Source: G963667915 sp965197385 (GTDB lineage: Bacteria > Acidobacteriota > Vicinamibacteria > Vicinamibacterales > UBA823). Taken from it: DNA of 64,000 nucleotides. Location of the stretch: contig CBDANA010000009.1 in assembly GCA_965197385.1 (NCBI GenBank), positions 310,001-374,000 on the forward strand, given 5' to 3'. Both the position numbers and the translations under genes were made by a program. Positions within the stretch are counted from its first letter, which is position 1. Each line of letters starts with the position of its first letter. The notes beneath the pieces are model-generated. The model had not been told where the DNA came from. It saw nothing but the letters and a program-made list of their open reading frames with translations, and searched no databases. Below are positions 33,506-40,985 of this stretch, in pieces.

Positions 33506-33769
33506 GTGAAGAAGCGATTCTCGGAAACGCAGATCATCGGGTTTCTGCGGGAGGCGGAGGCCGGCGTGGCGGTGAAGCAGCTCTGCCGCAAGCACGGGTT
33601 TTCCGAAGCCAGCTATTACCTGTGGCGGAGCAAGTTCGGCGGCATGAGCGTCCCGGACACGAAGCGGCTGAAGGAACTGTCCGCGGAGAACGGTCGGCTC
33701 AAGAAGTTGTTGGCAGAGTCCCTGCTGGAGAATGAGGTGACGCGGGAGGCGCTGCGAAAAAAGTGGTGA
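33506..33769 (+). CDS. IS3-family transposase OrfA
   Basis: 87 residues: helix-turn-helix of the transposase_8 type (KRFSETQIIGFLREAEAGVA, QLCRKHGFSEASYYLWRSKF), then a leucine-zipper-like helix (LKELSAENGRLKKLLAESLL). Its 3' end contains a run of A before G (CGAAAAAAGTGG, about 33755), the slippery site expected for programmed -1 frameshifting that makes the OrfAB transposase. Overlaps OrfB by 7 bp. Confidence 0.92.
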   Translation: MKKRFSETQIIGFLREAEAGVAVKQLCRKHGFSEASYYLWRSKFGGMSVPDTKRLKELSAENGRLKKLLAESLLENEVTREALRKKW

Positions 33770-34611
33770 CCGCCCCAGCGCGCCGGACGCTGGTGCGGAG
33801 CCTGACGGCGCGGGGCCTGAGCGAGCGGCGGGCGCTGGCCGTGGTTCACATGAGTGCCTCGTCTCTGCGGTACACGCCAGCCCCAGATCGGAACCGCACG
33901 CTTCGGGCCCGCATAGCGGCCCTGGCCCACCGCCATCGCCGCTATGGCGCCGGGATGATCTACTTGAAGTTGCGACAAGCCGGCGAACGCGTCAACCACA
34001 AACGCGTCGAGCGCCTGTACACCGAGGCGCGCTTGCAGATACGGCGGCGGCGACGCAAGAAGATCCCGGTCGCCGACCGTCAACCGCTGGCGCGACCCCA
34101 GGCCCCGAACGAGGTGTGGTCCGCCGACTTCGTCTTCGACCGGACGGCCGAGGGGCGGGTGGTGAAGTGCTTGACGATCGTCGACGATGCGACGACCGAG
34201 GCCGTAGCCATCGTGCCGAGGCGGGCGCTCGGCGGCCTGCCCGTCACCCGCGTGTTCGACCGCCTGGCGCACGAGCGGGGGTTGCCTCGCATCCTGCGGA
34301 CCGACAACGGACCGGAATTCTGTGGGCGCGCGATGCTGACCTGGGCGCACGAGCGGGGCGTCACGTTGCGCCTGATCGACCCCGGCAAGCCGAACCAGAA
34401 CGCCTTCATCGAATCGTTCAACGGCCGATTCCGAGACGAGTGCCTCAACGAGCACTGGTTCACGACGTTGGCGCATGCCCAGGCCATCATCGAGGCGTGG
34501 CGCCACGAGTACAACGAGGAGCGACCGAAGAAGGGACTGGGTGGGCTCACGCCCGCTCTCTATGCCCGACGGATGGTGAAAGAACGGAGTACAGTCACCC
34601 CTGGACTCTAA
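33763..34611 (+). CDS. IS3-family transposase OrfB (integrase core)
   Basis: 282 residues. HTH_21 region (RYGAGMIYLKLRQAGERVNH), then the retroviral-integrase-like core: WSADFVFDRTAEGR (first Asp), RTDNGPEFCGRAMLTWAHER (second Asp), and PNQNAFIESFNGRFRDECLN (catalytic Glu with K/R seven residues later). C-terminal WRHEYNEERPKKGLGGLTP is standard. Intact; expressed as an OrfAB fusion through frameshifting. Confidence 0.92.
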   Translation: MVTAPARRTLVRSLTARGLSERRALAVVHMSASSLRYTPAPDRNRTLRARIAALAHRHRRYGAGMIYLKLRQAGERVNHKRVERLYTEARLQIRRRRRKKIPVADRQPLARPQAPNEVWSADFVFDRTAEGRVVKCLTIVDDATTEAVAIVPRRALGGLPVTRVFDRLAHERGLPRILRTDNGPEFCGRAMLTWAHERGVTLRLIDPGKPNQNAFIESFNGRFRDECLNEHWFTTLAHAQAIIEAWRHEYNEERPKKGLGGLTPALYARRMVKERSTVTPGL

Positions 34612-34637
34612 ACCGAACCGCTACTGAAAGCGGGGGG

Positions 34638-34708
34638 ACGTCGCTTCCTCACAAACGTCGCCAACCGTAGACTCAGAGACCTGGCCAAAAAAACTTGAGG
34701 TCTACAAG
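34638..34708 (-). pseudogene. Interrupted gene of unknown function, upstream part
   Basis: Minus-strand peptide SSFFGQVSESTVGDVCEEAT, which continues in frame into SEVNRLYKLVDEGK at 33440 when the IS3 element and its ACGT duplication are removed. The upstream side is cut by the terminal repeat of the next IS3 element (34709), so the N-terminus is lost. Confidence 0.45.
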
Positions 34709-34747
34709 TGAATCGTACCGGGTTTCTCGGAGACCGAATTCGTTGAA

Positions 34748-35641
34748 TCAGGCCACCTCAGCCTGCTCATAGTACTGCGCCTCGAACTCTGCTGGTGGAA
34801 TGTCCCCGAGCGGCCCCAACAGTCGTCGTGTGTTGAACCAGTCCACCCACGTCAAGGTGGCGAACTCCACGGCCTCGAGGGTGCGCCACGAGCCCTTCCG
34901 TCGAATCACCTCCGTCTTGTACAAGCCGATCACCGATTCGGCGAGGGCATTGTCATAGGCATCGCCTTGGCTGCCGACCGACGGCGCGATGCCGGCGTCC
35001 ACGAGGCGATCCGTGTACCGCATCGAGAGATATTGCGACCCGGCATCACTGTGATGTACGAGGCCGGTGAGGGCGTCGCCCCGGCGGGCGTAGATCGCCT
35101 GCTCCAACGCATCCAGCACAAAGTCCGTGCGCATGGAGGCCGACACCCGCCAGCCCACAATGCGGCGCGCAAACACGTCGATGACGACCGCGACGTAGAC
35201 AAAGCCGCCCCAGGTTGCGACGTACGTGAAATCGGAGACCCAGAGCTGATTCGGACGGGTGGCCACGAATCGGCGGTCAACGAGGTCCACCGGGCGACCG
35301 CCCTCACCTGCGGGGGTCGTGGTGACCCAGGCCCGGCCCCGGACGGCCCCGGCAAGGCCCATCGCGCGCATCAGGCGCGCCACGGTGCAGCGCGCCACGC
35401 GGACGCCGTCCCGCCGCAGCTGCTTCCAGACTTTCCGGGGGCCGTAGACCTGCTGGTGCGCGTCATAGACCCGCTGAATCTCGACGCGGAGCTGATCGTC
35501 GCGCTGCGCCCGTGCGGACCGGCGCGTCGGATGTGTCCGCTGGTGCCGATGGCGATGATACGTCGACGGGGCGATCGGCAGCACGGCGCAGATCGGCTCG
35601 ACCCCGAACACGGCGCGATGGTCGGCGATGAACTGGACCAT
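34748..35641 (-). CDS. IS3-family transposase OrfB
   Basis: 297 residues. HTH_21 segment (VYDAHQQVYGPRKVWKQLRR), integrase core with WVSDFTYVATWGGFVYVAVV (first Asp), GLVHHSDAGSQYLSMRYTDR (second Asp) and SVGSQGDAYDNALAESVIGL (catalytic Glu). Ends TRRLLGPLGDIPPAEFEAQYYEQ, as in IS3-group OrfB. Separated from OrfA by about 5 bp with a frame change. Confidence 0.92.
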   Translation of the reverse strand: MVQFIADHRAVFGVEPICAVLPIAPSTYHRHRHQRTHPTRRSARAQRDDQLRVEIQRVYDAHQQVYGPRKVWKQLRRDGVRVARCTVARLMRAMGLAGAVRGRAWVTTTPAGEGGRPVDLVDRRFVATRPNQLWVSDFTYVATWGGFVYVAVVIDVFARRIVGWRVSASMRTDFVLDALEQAIYARRGDALTGLVHHSDAGSQYLSMRYTDRLVDAGIAPSVGSQGDAYDNALAESVIGLYKTEVIRRKGSWRTLEAVEFATLTWVDWFNTRRLLGPLGDIPPAEFEAQYYEQAEVA

Positions 35642-35646
35642 CGTGG

Positions 35647-35967
35647 CTACGTCCTCCGGCGGTCGAGCTCCGCCTGGGCGAAATACGCGAACGCTTTCCG
35701 CAGGATCTCATTCGCCCGCTTCAGCTCACGGACCTCGCGCTCCAGCTCCTTCAACCGCTCCCGCTCGCTCGTCGTCAGGCCCGGCCGATGCCCAGCATCA
35801 CGCTGCGCCTGCCGCACCCACTTCCGCAGCGTCTCCGCCGTGCAGCCGAGCTTCGGCGCCACCGACTGCAGCACCGCCCACTCTGAGGCGTGGGCCTCTC
35901 GGTGCTCCTCGACCATCCGGACGGCACGTTCGCGCACTTCCGGAGAAAACCGACTTGGACGTCCCAT
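35647..35967 (-). CDS. IS3-family transposase OrfA
   Basis: About 106 residues from MGRPSRFSPEVRERAVRMVE. Transposase_8 helix-turn-helix (WAVLQSVAPKLGCTAETLRK) and a long amphipathic helix (ERLKELEREVRELKRANEIL). An upstream in-frame ATG adds seven residues. Works with OrfB at 34748-35641. Confidence 0.9.
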   Translation of the reverse strand: MGRPSRFSPEVRERAVRMVEEHREAHASEWAVLQSVAPKLGCTAETLRKWVRQAQRDAGHRPGLTTSERERLKELEREVRELKRANEILRKAFAYFAQAELDRRRT

Positions 35968-36021
35968 AGACCCCATCCTCCCAAGCAATGAGGTCTCCGA
36001 GAAACCCGGTACGATTCAATC

Positions 36022-36330
36022 CGGGATTTCTACGGGGCTTGGCGCACGGCCTGCACGGCGGCGGGAGTTTCGGACCGGATTCCGCACGACTTTCGGCGAA
36101 CCGCCGTGCGGAACCTCGAGCGGGCGGGCGTCCCGCGGTCGACAGCGAAGGCGATGGTAGGGCACCAAACGGACAGTGTTTATGCGCGCTACGCGATCGT
36201 CGATGCCTCGATGTTGAAGGAGGGGATCGCGAAGCTCGATACCCTGCACACGGCGCAGACCGGCACGGTGGTCGAAATGAACCGGGGTAAAAAGAGGGTA
36301 AAACGAGGGGAATCGGAGGGAACGTCGTGA
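36022..36330 (+). pseudogene. Tyrosine recombinase (phage integrase), C-terminal fragment
   Basis: The frame directly after the IS3 terminus reads FYGAWRTACTAAGVSDRIPH, then DFRRTAVRNLERAGVPRSTA, AMVGHQTDSVYARYAIVDAS. The HxxR box (HDFR), the GH motif and the catalytic Tyr are present, so the last 100 residues are intact; the N-terminus is lost at 36018. It ends 45 bp from the 3' end of tRNA-Leu(CAA), facing it. Confidence 0.85.
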
Positions 36331-36374
36331 ATCGACGACGGCGAGCTAACGTGCTGACAGTGAGGATGTTAGCG

Positions 36375-36462
36375 TGGTGCCGGAGGTGGGACTCGAACCC
36401 ACACGGGATGTGATCCCACGGGATTTTGAATCCCGCGCGTCTGCCAGTTTCACCACTCCGGC
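36375..36462 (-). tRNA. tRNA-Leu (anticodon CAA)
   Basis: On the complement, 88 nt: acceptor GCCGGAG with CTCCGGC, D arm GTGGTGAAACTGGCAGAC, anticodon stem CGGGA/TCCCG with loop TTCAAAA (CAA), a long variable arm (TGGGATCACATCCCG) as required for Leu, and T arm TGTGGGTTCGAGTCCCAC. ACCA is encoded. A tyrosine recombinase remnant faces its 3' end. Confidence 0.93.
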
Positions 36463-36550
36463 CCGCGATGGTGCGACCGCCGGCGGCGAGAGGTCGTCTC
36501 GGCCGGAAGGGAGCCAAGTATACCACGCAGCTCGAGCCTGCCTGACGCCG

Positions 36551-37039
36551 CTACCGCCGGCGTCGCCCGTTCTGCAGCCGCTTCAAGAGCTGAATCTGAC
36601 CGGCGTGATAGAGGTCGTGCGCGGCAATGCCGCGAATGAGGCCGGCCCGGCTGAGCTGGCTCCCGCGCGGCTTCCGTGAGAGCTGTGACGCGGGCAGCGT
36701 AGCGCGCAGCGCCCGCAGCCGCCGGTGCTCGGCGGCGAGGAGCGCCTTGCTCGCTCGCCAGGCGGCAGCGGTGGCCGGGCGGGGCGTGGGGAACCAGTTA
36801 CTGCCGGCAAGGGCAAAGCTCCCGCGTGTTGCCCCGGCGAGGCGGCGCCAGACGATGTACTTCCAGTAGGCGGCGTGCAGCGTGAGCTCCCAGATACTGC
36901 GCCGTCCGGGGCGTGGGCGCCACGCGGCCTGACTCGCCGTGAAACCGTGGATCGATCCCTTGAGGTTCGTCCCGTGCCACGACGGGCGATCGAACGCTTC
37001 GTCAACCTGCGCCAACAGCGCAGCGGTATTCGAGGGCAC
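36551..37039 (-). CDS. DinB-family four-helix metalloprotein
   Basis: 162 residues. DinB/YfiT-like pattern: LLAQVDEAFDRPSWHGTNLK, then the first metal His in WELTLHAAYWKYIVWRRL, and the C-terminal pair in IAAHDLYHAGQIQLLKRLQN. Such proteins bind a divalent metal with three His and include thiol-dependent transferases; the substrate is unknown. It lies 11 bp downstream of a methyltransferase on the same strand. Confidence 0.8.
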   Translation of the reverse strand: MPSNTAALLAQVDEAFDRPSWHGTNLKGSIHGFTASQAAWRPRPGRRSIWELTLHAAYWKYIVWRRLAGATRGSFALAGSNWFPTPRPATAAAWRASKALLAAEHRRLRALRATLPASQLSRKPRGSQLSRAGLIRGIAAHDLYHAGQIQLLKRLQNGRRRR

Positions 37040-37050
37040 GTCGTCTGTTG

Positions 37051-37713
37051 CTACGGCCGATACTGGCCGTCGAACCGCCAGAGATACAGCGTTCGCAGGT
37101 TGCCGCGCGCGTCGTTGAAGGTCTCGACGGTGTCGGCCTGCCAGTCACCCATGCTGAACGCGTGCGAGACAATACGCGCACCCGCCTCGAGCTGGCTCGT
37201 CAGGATTGGCCGCAGCTTGAGGTTCGACGACGACAGTAGGTAGAGCGTGACGACGGTTGCGTCGGAGACGTCGGTCGCCATGGCGTCGCCCAGGATGAAC
37301 GTCACCCGATCGGTCACGCCCGCACGCCGCGCGTTCGCGTTGGCCTCGGCGACGCGCTCCGGATCGAAGTCCACGCCGACGCCGCGCGCGCCGTACGTCT
37401 TGGCGGCCGTGATCGGAATGCGGCCGTCACCGCTACCGAGATCGTACACGACGTCATCCGCCGTGACCTCCGCCAGCTCCAGCATGCGGTCCACGACCTC
37501 CTGCGGTGTCGGCACGTACGGGGCGAGACTCTGGACGTCCTGGTCGAACGCTCTCGCGTGCGCCCAGACGGACGGGACGGTGCGCCGCGCGGACAGCTGC
37601 GTGGCGACCTGCGGACCAGCTTCGATCCCCGACAGTAGGTTGGCCAGGCTCAGGACGCCCCCCACGCCCACGGCTACGGCAAGAGTCCCGATCACGAGTC
37701 GAAATGCCTTCAT
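37051..37713 (-). CDS. Exported or membrane-anchored SAM-dependent methyltransferase-like protein
   Basis: 220 residues. N-terminal hydrophobic segment (about 6-30, LVIGTLAVAVGVGGVLSLAN). Class I methyltransferase motif I DDVVYDLGSGDGRIPITAA (about 99-117), with motif II-like GVGVDFDPERVAEANANARR and acidic loop FILGDAMATDVSDATV. An anchored methyltransferase of this type (YVPTPQEVVDRMLELAEV start) is common in Acidobacteria and Proteobacteria; the substrate is unknown. Probably co-transcribed with dinB-like. Confidence 0.75.
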   Translation of the reverse strand: MKAFRLVIGTLAVAVGVGGVLSLANLLSGIEAGPQVATQLSARRTVPSVWAHARAFDQDVQSLAPYVPTPQEVVDRMLELAEVTADDVVYDLGSGDGRIPITAAKTYGARGVGVDFDPERVAEANANARRAGVTDRVTFILGDAMATDVSDATVVTLYLLSSSNLKLRPILTSQLEAGARIVSHAFSMGDWQADTVETFNDARGNLRTLYLWRFDGQYRP

Positions 37714-37752
37714 GGGGTTCCTCCGCCTGAATCCGGATCTGCGCTCTCTATT

Positions 37753-39010
37753 CTACGTCCCGTCGGCCCCGACGGTCGCAGCCAGCAGCACGACGTGCGC
37801 CGCTGCGCGCAGCATAGCGGGAATGTCGGCCCATTCCCTGGCTTCGGCCCGCTCGCCGCCGCGAGAGCCGCCCAGGCCAATCGCCGCGCTGCCGTTGCCG
37901 ACGGCGACGTTCACGTTGGACGACCCGCTGGTGCTCAGGGTCGGCTCGAGGCCGAGCTGCCGGGACGCGGCCTCGGCCATCGTGACCAGACGGGATTCGC
38001 GGGCGCCGGGGATCTGGCCGCCCGGCGTGAGCTGGAACGGCTCCATCTCGAGCTGGATGCCAGTGTCGTCGGCGACCTCGGCGAGCACGGTTCTGACGTC
38101 GGACTCGACGTCGTCGATGACATCCATGTCGAGCGATCGGATGTCCAGCGAGAACCAGCCGGTGGCCGGCTTGTGGTTGAAGACGGCGCCGCTCTGGAGC
38201 ATCGCCACGTTGACGATCGTCCGCGTATCCCGATGTCGTTCGGGATGCGGGAGCTGCAGGATGCGGTCGACGACGCGCCCGATTGCCTGGTTCACATTCG
38301 GCAGGCCGCCACCCAGGGAATGCCCGGGTGGGTCAGTGGCAACGACCCGCCACCAGTGGATGCCGATGGCGCCGTAGCTGATGCGCCGGCCGTCACCGAG
38401 GACGTCCACGAAGCCGACGGCGCGGTCCTTGTAGGCCGCGTAGACGACCTTCATGCCGACCAGACCGGTCTCTTCATGGGCGACGGCGGCGAAGACCAGG
38501 TCGTGCTCCGGCTCGAACCCCGACGCGACGAGCGCCGCGGCGGCGGCCAGGATGGACGCCGTCGTGGACGACGTGTTCGTGCCCGGCCCGATGAGGCGGT
38601 CACCCTCGACTCGCGGCGGCCCAGGCGCGGCGCGCTGGTGCTCGGCGACCGTCGCCAGATCGTCGAGCGTCGAGATGAAGACCAACGCGCGGCCGGATCG
38701 CCCCGGGATGACGCCGAGCGTTCGGCGTCTCGTCGATCGTGACGGATGTCAGGCCGATCTGGGGCATGCGCGCAGCCACCACCCTTGCCCGATCCCGTTC
38801 CTGGCCCGAGGGCGAGATGATGGCGGCGATTTCCGCATGGAAGGCAGTCGTGGATTCGCGGTGCGAGTCCACGTAGGCGAGCGCGGCCGAGACCGCGGCC
38901 CTCGAAGCGGCGTTCGCGACTACCTCATCGGCCGTCGTCTGCGCCCCGGCGCCGGTCGGAGGGCCTGCGACCAGAAGCAGGGCGCCCGCCACGAGGACGA
39001 CGCTGGTCAC
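37753..39010 (-). pseudogene. M20-family peptidase, exported, frameshifted
   Basis: GTG at 39010, with AGGGGA seven bases upstream, starts a signal peptide (VTSVVLVAGALLLVAGPPTG) and the N-terminus (HAEIAAIISPSGQERDRARV). After VTIDETPN (about 38725) the sense frame changes: the other frame gives LGVIPGRSGRALVFISTLDD, then GPGTNTSSTTASILAAAAAL, FAAVAHEETGLVGMK (the M20 metal/catalytic Glu pair) and ESRLVTMAEAASRQLGLEPT. Join implies loss of two bases or gain of one. It is a dipeptidase or carboxypeptidase-like metallopeptidase. A MITE-like repeat sits 10 bp upstream of the start. Confidence 0.75.
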
Positions 39011-39020
39011 GAACGATCCC

Positions 39021-39186
39021 CTGGCAGCCCGTGGTGAAAGTCCAGCTGCATTCGACCGGCGCTGCATCCAGCCTGGCTGCGTTGCTCCTCGGTCACATAC
39101 AGCCAGCATTTTCCCTCGTCGCGCCTTGCCAGCCGGGCGCATCACCGGTCTCGGTGCGTCGCTGGACTTTCACCACGGGCTGCCAG
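39021..39186. repeat. MITE-like element, complete long form, 166 bp
   Basis: The outer 25 bases are almost perfectly inverted: CTGGCAGCCCGTGGTGAAAG from 39021 and its complement ending GGGCTGCCAG at 39186. Core GCCTGGCTGCGTTGCTCCTC and CTCGTCGCGCCTTGCCAGCC shared with the element at 23475. No coding capacity. Lies directly upstream of the exported peptidase gene. Confidence 0.85.
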
Positions 39187-39389
39187 CACACCAGTTCGCA
39201 CGCGGCACCCGGTCCGTCATGGGCGGGTACTGTACAGCAGTTTCACGAGAGGGCCGGCTCTTCACGGAGCTCATTATATGCATGTGCCGCGACCCGCGTG
39301 AGTCAGTCACTCAGGAGATCACAGTATTGTGCGGTCTGTTGCTATAGGCGATGAAAAGACGAAATTGTGCTTTTTTTGGCATGTTTAGG
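39187..39389. other. Intergenic, lower GC, no gene
   Basis: Leader region upstream of carD. Contains A/T tracts (TTTTTTT near 39371). No RNA gene recognised. Confidence 0.4.
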
Positions 39390-39418
39390 TTGATTTCTAC
39401 CATTTTGTGTGCTACGCT
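39390..39418 (+). promoter_or_regulatory. Possible sigma-70-type promoter of carD
   Basis: TTGATT (39390-39395) and TACGCT (39413-39418) are 17 bp apart, and a TG one base before the -10 gives an extended -10 element. The -10 match is weak (3 of 6). Located 67 bp before the carD start in an AT-rich stretch of an otherwise GC-rich region. Confidence 0.4.
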
Positions 39419-39484
39419 AGTAGGGTTGGACACGAGGTAATCACGCATACCTGCAGTGTGGTACGCAGAAAAGGTTGGGGAAAT

Positions 39485-40084
39485 GTGACATTCGAGGTTG
39501 GCGACAAGGTCATCTACCCGAATCATGGACTCGGCATCGTCGAGACGATCGGAGAAAAGACGATCATGGGGACGACCTGTGGCTTCTACATGCTGCGGAT
39601 GGCCTCGAGCGATACGACGGTGCTGGTTCCTGTTGACAACGTGGACGGGGTCGGGCTTCGGGGCGCCGTCGGGGAAGACGAGATTGCGCGGCTGTACACG
39701 CTGCTGGCCAACGGCAGGATCGGCAACCATCAGAACTGGAAGGAGCGCTTCAAGGACAATTCCGAGAAGATGCGGAGTGGCTCGATCTACGATGCCGTGG
39801 ACGTCCTGAAGAACTTGGCGTTCCTGAGCCGATCGAAGAGCCTGTCCTTCCGCGAGAAGCGGATGCTGGATCGTGCCAGGTTCCTGGTCGTCTCCGAGAT
39901 TTCGGAAGTGTCGCAGGAATCGACAGAGGCGGTCGAGGAGCGCGTCGAGGCGGGACTCGAACGCTGCTTCGTGAACAAAGCGCGGGCGGCGGTGCGGGCG
40001 GCGGCGCGGGCGAAAGCGAAGACCGCCAAGGCATCGGCGCGCTCGGGGAGCCGCCGGACGACGCGGACGGCGCGGGCGTCATAG
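39485..40084 (+). CDS. carD: CarD-family transcription regulator with basic H1-like tail
   Basis: 199 residues from GTG at 39485 (VTFEVGDKVIYPNHGLGIVE). Residues 1-60 are the CarD/TRCF RNA polymerase-interacting Tudor-like domain (GDKVIYPNHGLGIVETIGEK). The following helical part (DAVDVLKNLAFLSRSKSLSF, REKRMLDRARFLVVSEISEV) is the DNA-minor-groove-binding domain. The last about 35 residues are Ala/Lys/Arg-rich (ARAKAKTAKASARSGSRRTT), unlike classical CarD and like histone H1-type tails. It stabilises the open promoter complex. An upstream frame from 39407 exists but lacks CarD homology. A strong terminator follows. Confidence 0.87.
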   Translation: MTFEVGDKVIYPNHGLGIVETIGEKTIMGTTCGFYMLRMASSDTTVLVPVDNVDGVGLRGAVGEDEIARLYTLLANGRIGNHQNWKERFKDNSEKMRSGSIYDAVDVLKNLAFLSRSKSLSFREKRMLDRARFLVVSEISEVSQESTEAVEERVEAGLERCFVNKARAAVRAAARAKAKTAKASARSGSRRTTRTARAS

Positions 40085-40112
40085 CGTCACGTTCGTGGAC
40101 CGAGAGTTTTCA

Positions 40113-40146
40113 GGCCCGATCCGGGAATTCCGGATCGGGCCTTTTT
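40113..40146 (+). terminator. Rho-independent terminator of carD
   Basis: GGCCCGATCCGG, a short loop around GAATT, and CCGGATCGGGCC followed by TTTTT. A perfect 12-bp GC-rich stem immediately after the carD stop. Confidence 0.9.
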
Positions 40147-40182
40147 CGTCCAGGGTCTGGCGCTGGAAGTGATCGTGGTCCA

Positions 40183-40941
40183 ATGACTCCGCTGGCGAGG
40201 CTTGCGGCCTGGACGCGCACGAGTGCGGCCTACCTCGTGGTTGGCCTCTACATACTGGTGGTCGGCCCGCCGGGGGTAGCCATCGCGTTGATCACGCGCA
40301 GGTCGGCGGTGCTGTACTGGGTCGGCTACGCCGGGGTTCGATTGGCCCTCGGGATCCCCGGTATCCGTGTCAGGGCAGCCGGGCTGGAGCACATGAAGAT
40401 TGGCCGCCCTACGGTGTACTGCGCCAATCACACGAGCAACGTCGAGCCGCCCATTCTTTTCAGCCTGTTCCGGCCGCTGTTTCCGCGGTTGCACGTGCTC
40501 TACAAGGCCGGGCTGCGCAAGATTCCCGTGCTTGGCTTCGCCTTCGACATTGCCGGGTTCGTCGACGTGCACCGGGGCGATCGGGAGCAGGCGGCGAAGG
40601 CCATCACGCAGGCCGCGCTGACGCTGCGGCACGGCGGCTCGTTTGTGATCTTTCCCGAGGGGACGCGCAGCCGCACCGACGAGCTGCTGCCGTTTAAGAA
40701 GGGTGGCTTCGTGATGGCGCTGGAGGCGCAGGCGGTCATCGTCCCGGTGGCGATGCTCGGCGGCCGGGCGGCGATGGCGCGGGGAAGCGCGCTCGTCCGT
40801 CCGGCCACGGTGAGCGTCAGGTTCGGTGAGCCGATCGAGACGGTGGGACGCGGCTATGCGCACAGAGACGAACTGATCGCCGAGGTGCGCCGAGAGATCG
40901 CGCGTCTGCTCGCGCTGGGGCCGGCGGAGGCGGGCTGCTAG
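40183..40941 (+). CDS. plsC: 1-acyl-sn-glycerol-3-phosphate acyltransferase-like (PlsC family)
   Basis: 252 residues. N-terminal membrane segment (about 14-38), then acyltransferase block I NHTSNVEPPILF, block II GFVDVHRGDRE, block III FPEGTRSRTDEL and block IV VIVPVAMLGGRA. The usual NHxxxxD is NHTSNVE: Glu replaces the catalytic Asp, a less common variant. It acylates lysophosphatidate to phosphatidate in membrane lipid synthesis. The stop falls in CGGGCTGCTAG, which resembles the outer end of the local MITE family. Confidence 0.85.
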   Translation: MTPLARLAAWTRTSAAYLVVGLYILVVGPPGVAIALITRRSAVLYWVGYAGVRLALGIPGIRVRAAGLEHMKIGRPTVYCANHTSNVEPPILFSLFRPLFPRLHVLYKAGLRKIPVLGFAFDIAGFVDVHRGDREQAAKAITQAALTLRHGGSFVIFPEGTRSRTDELLPFKKGGFVMALEAQAVIVPVAMLGGRAAMARGSALVRPATVSVRFGEPIETVGRGYAHRDELIAEVRREIARLLALGPAEAGC

Positions 40942-40961
40942 CTATAGTCGGTGTAACGCCG

Positions 40962-40981
40962 GACGTTCACCACGGGTTGTT
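40962..40981. repeat. MITE-like terminal repeat, solitary right end
   Basis: GACGTTCACCACGGGTTGTT matches the right terminal repeat (GACTTTCACCACGGGCTGC) of the family at 39021 with three changes. No partner was found nearby. Confidence 0.5.
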
Positions 40982-40985
40982 AACC

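Larger units (their letters stand above)
33445..34637 (+). mobile_element. IS3-family insertion sequence, IS407-type (IS3-1)
   Basis: Imperfect inverted ends: CCCCCCCGAATTGAGTAGCA on the left and, on the complement of the right, CCCCCCGCTTTCAGTAGCGG. Flanked by a 4-bp target duplication ACGT (33441-33444 and 34638-34641), the size made by IS407-group elements. Contains overlapping OrfA and OrfB. Inserted in an unknown minus-strand gene. Confidence 0.88.
34709..36018 (-). mobile_element. IS3-family insertion sequence (IS3-2)
   Basis: Perfect terminal inverted repeats of about 27 bp: TGAATCGTACCGGGTTTCTC and on from 34709, with the complement ending CCGGTACGATTCA at 36018. Two genes on the minus strand. 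No 3- or 4-bp target duplication was found (AAG against ATC). The left flank is an unknown minus-strand gene and the right flank a tyrosine recombinase, so the element probably marks a deletion or recombination joint. Confidence 0.9.

Noticed and set aside
40081..40150. CRISPR-like or riboswitch structure after carD
   Set aside because: The hairpin followed by T residues is a simple terminator.
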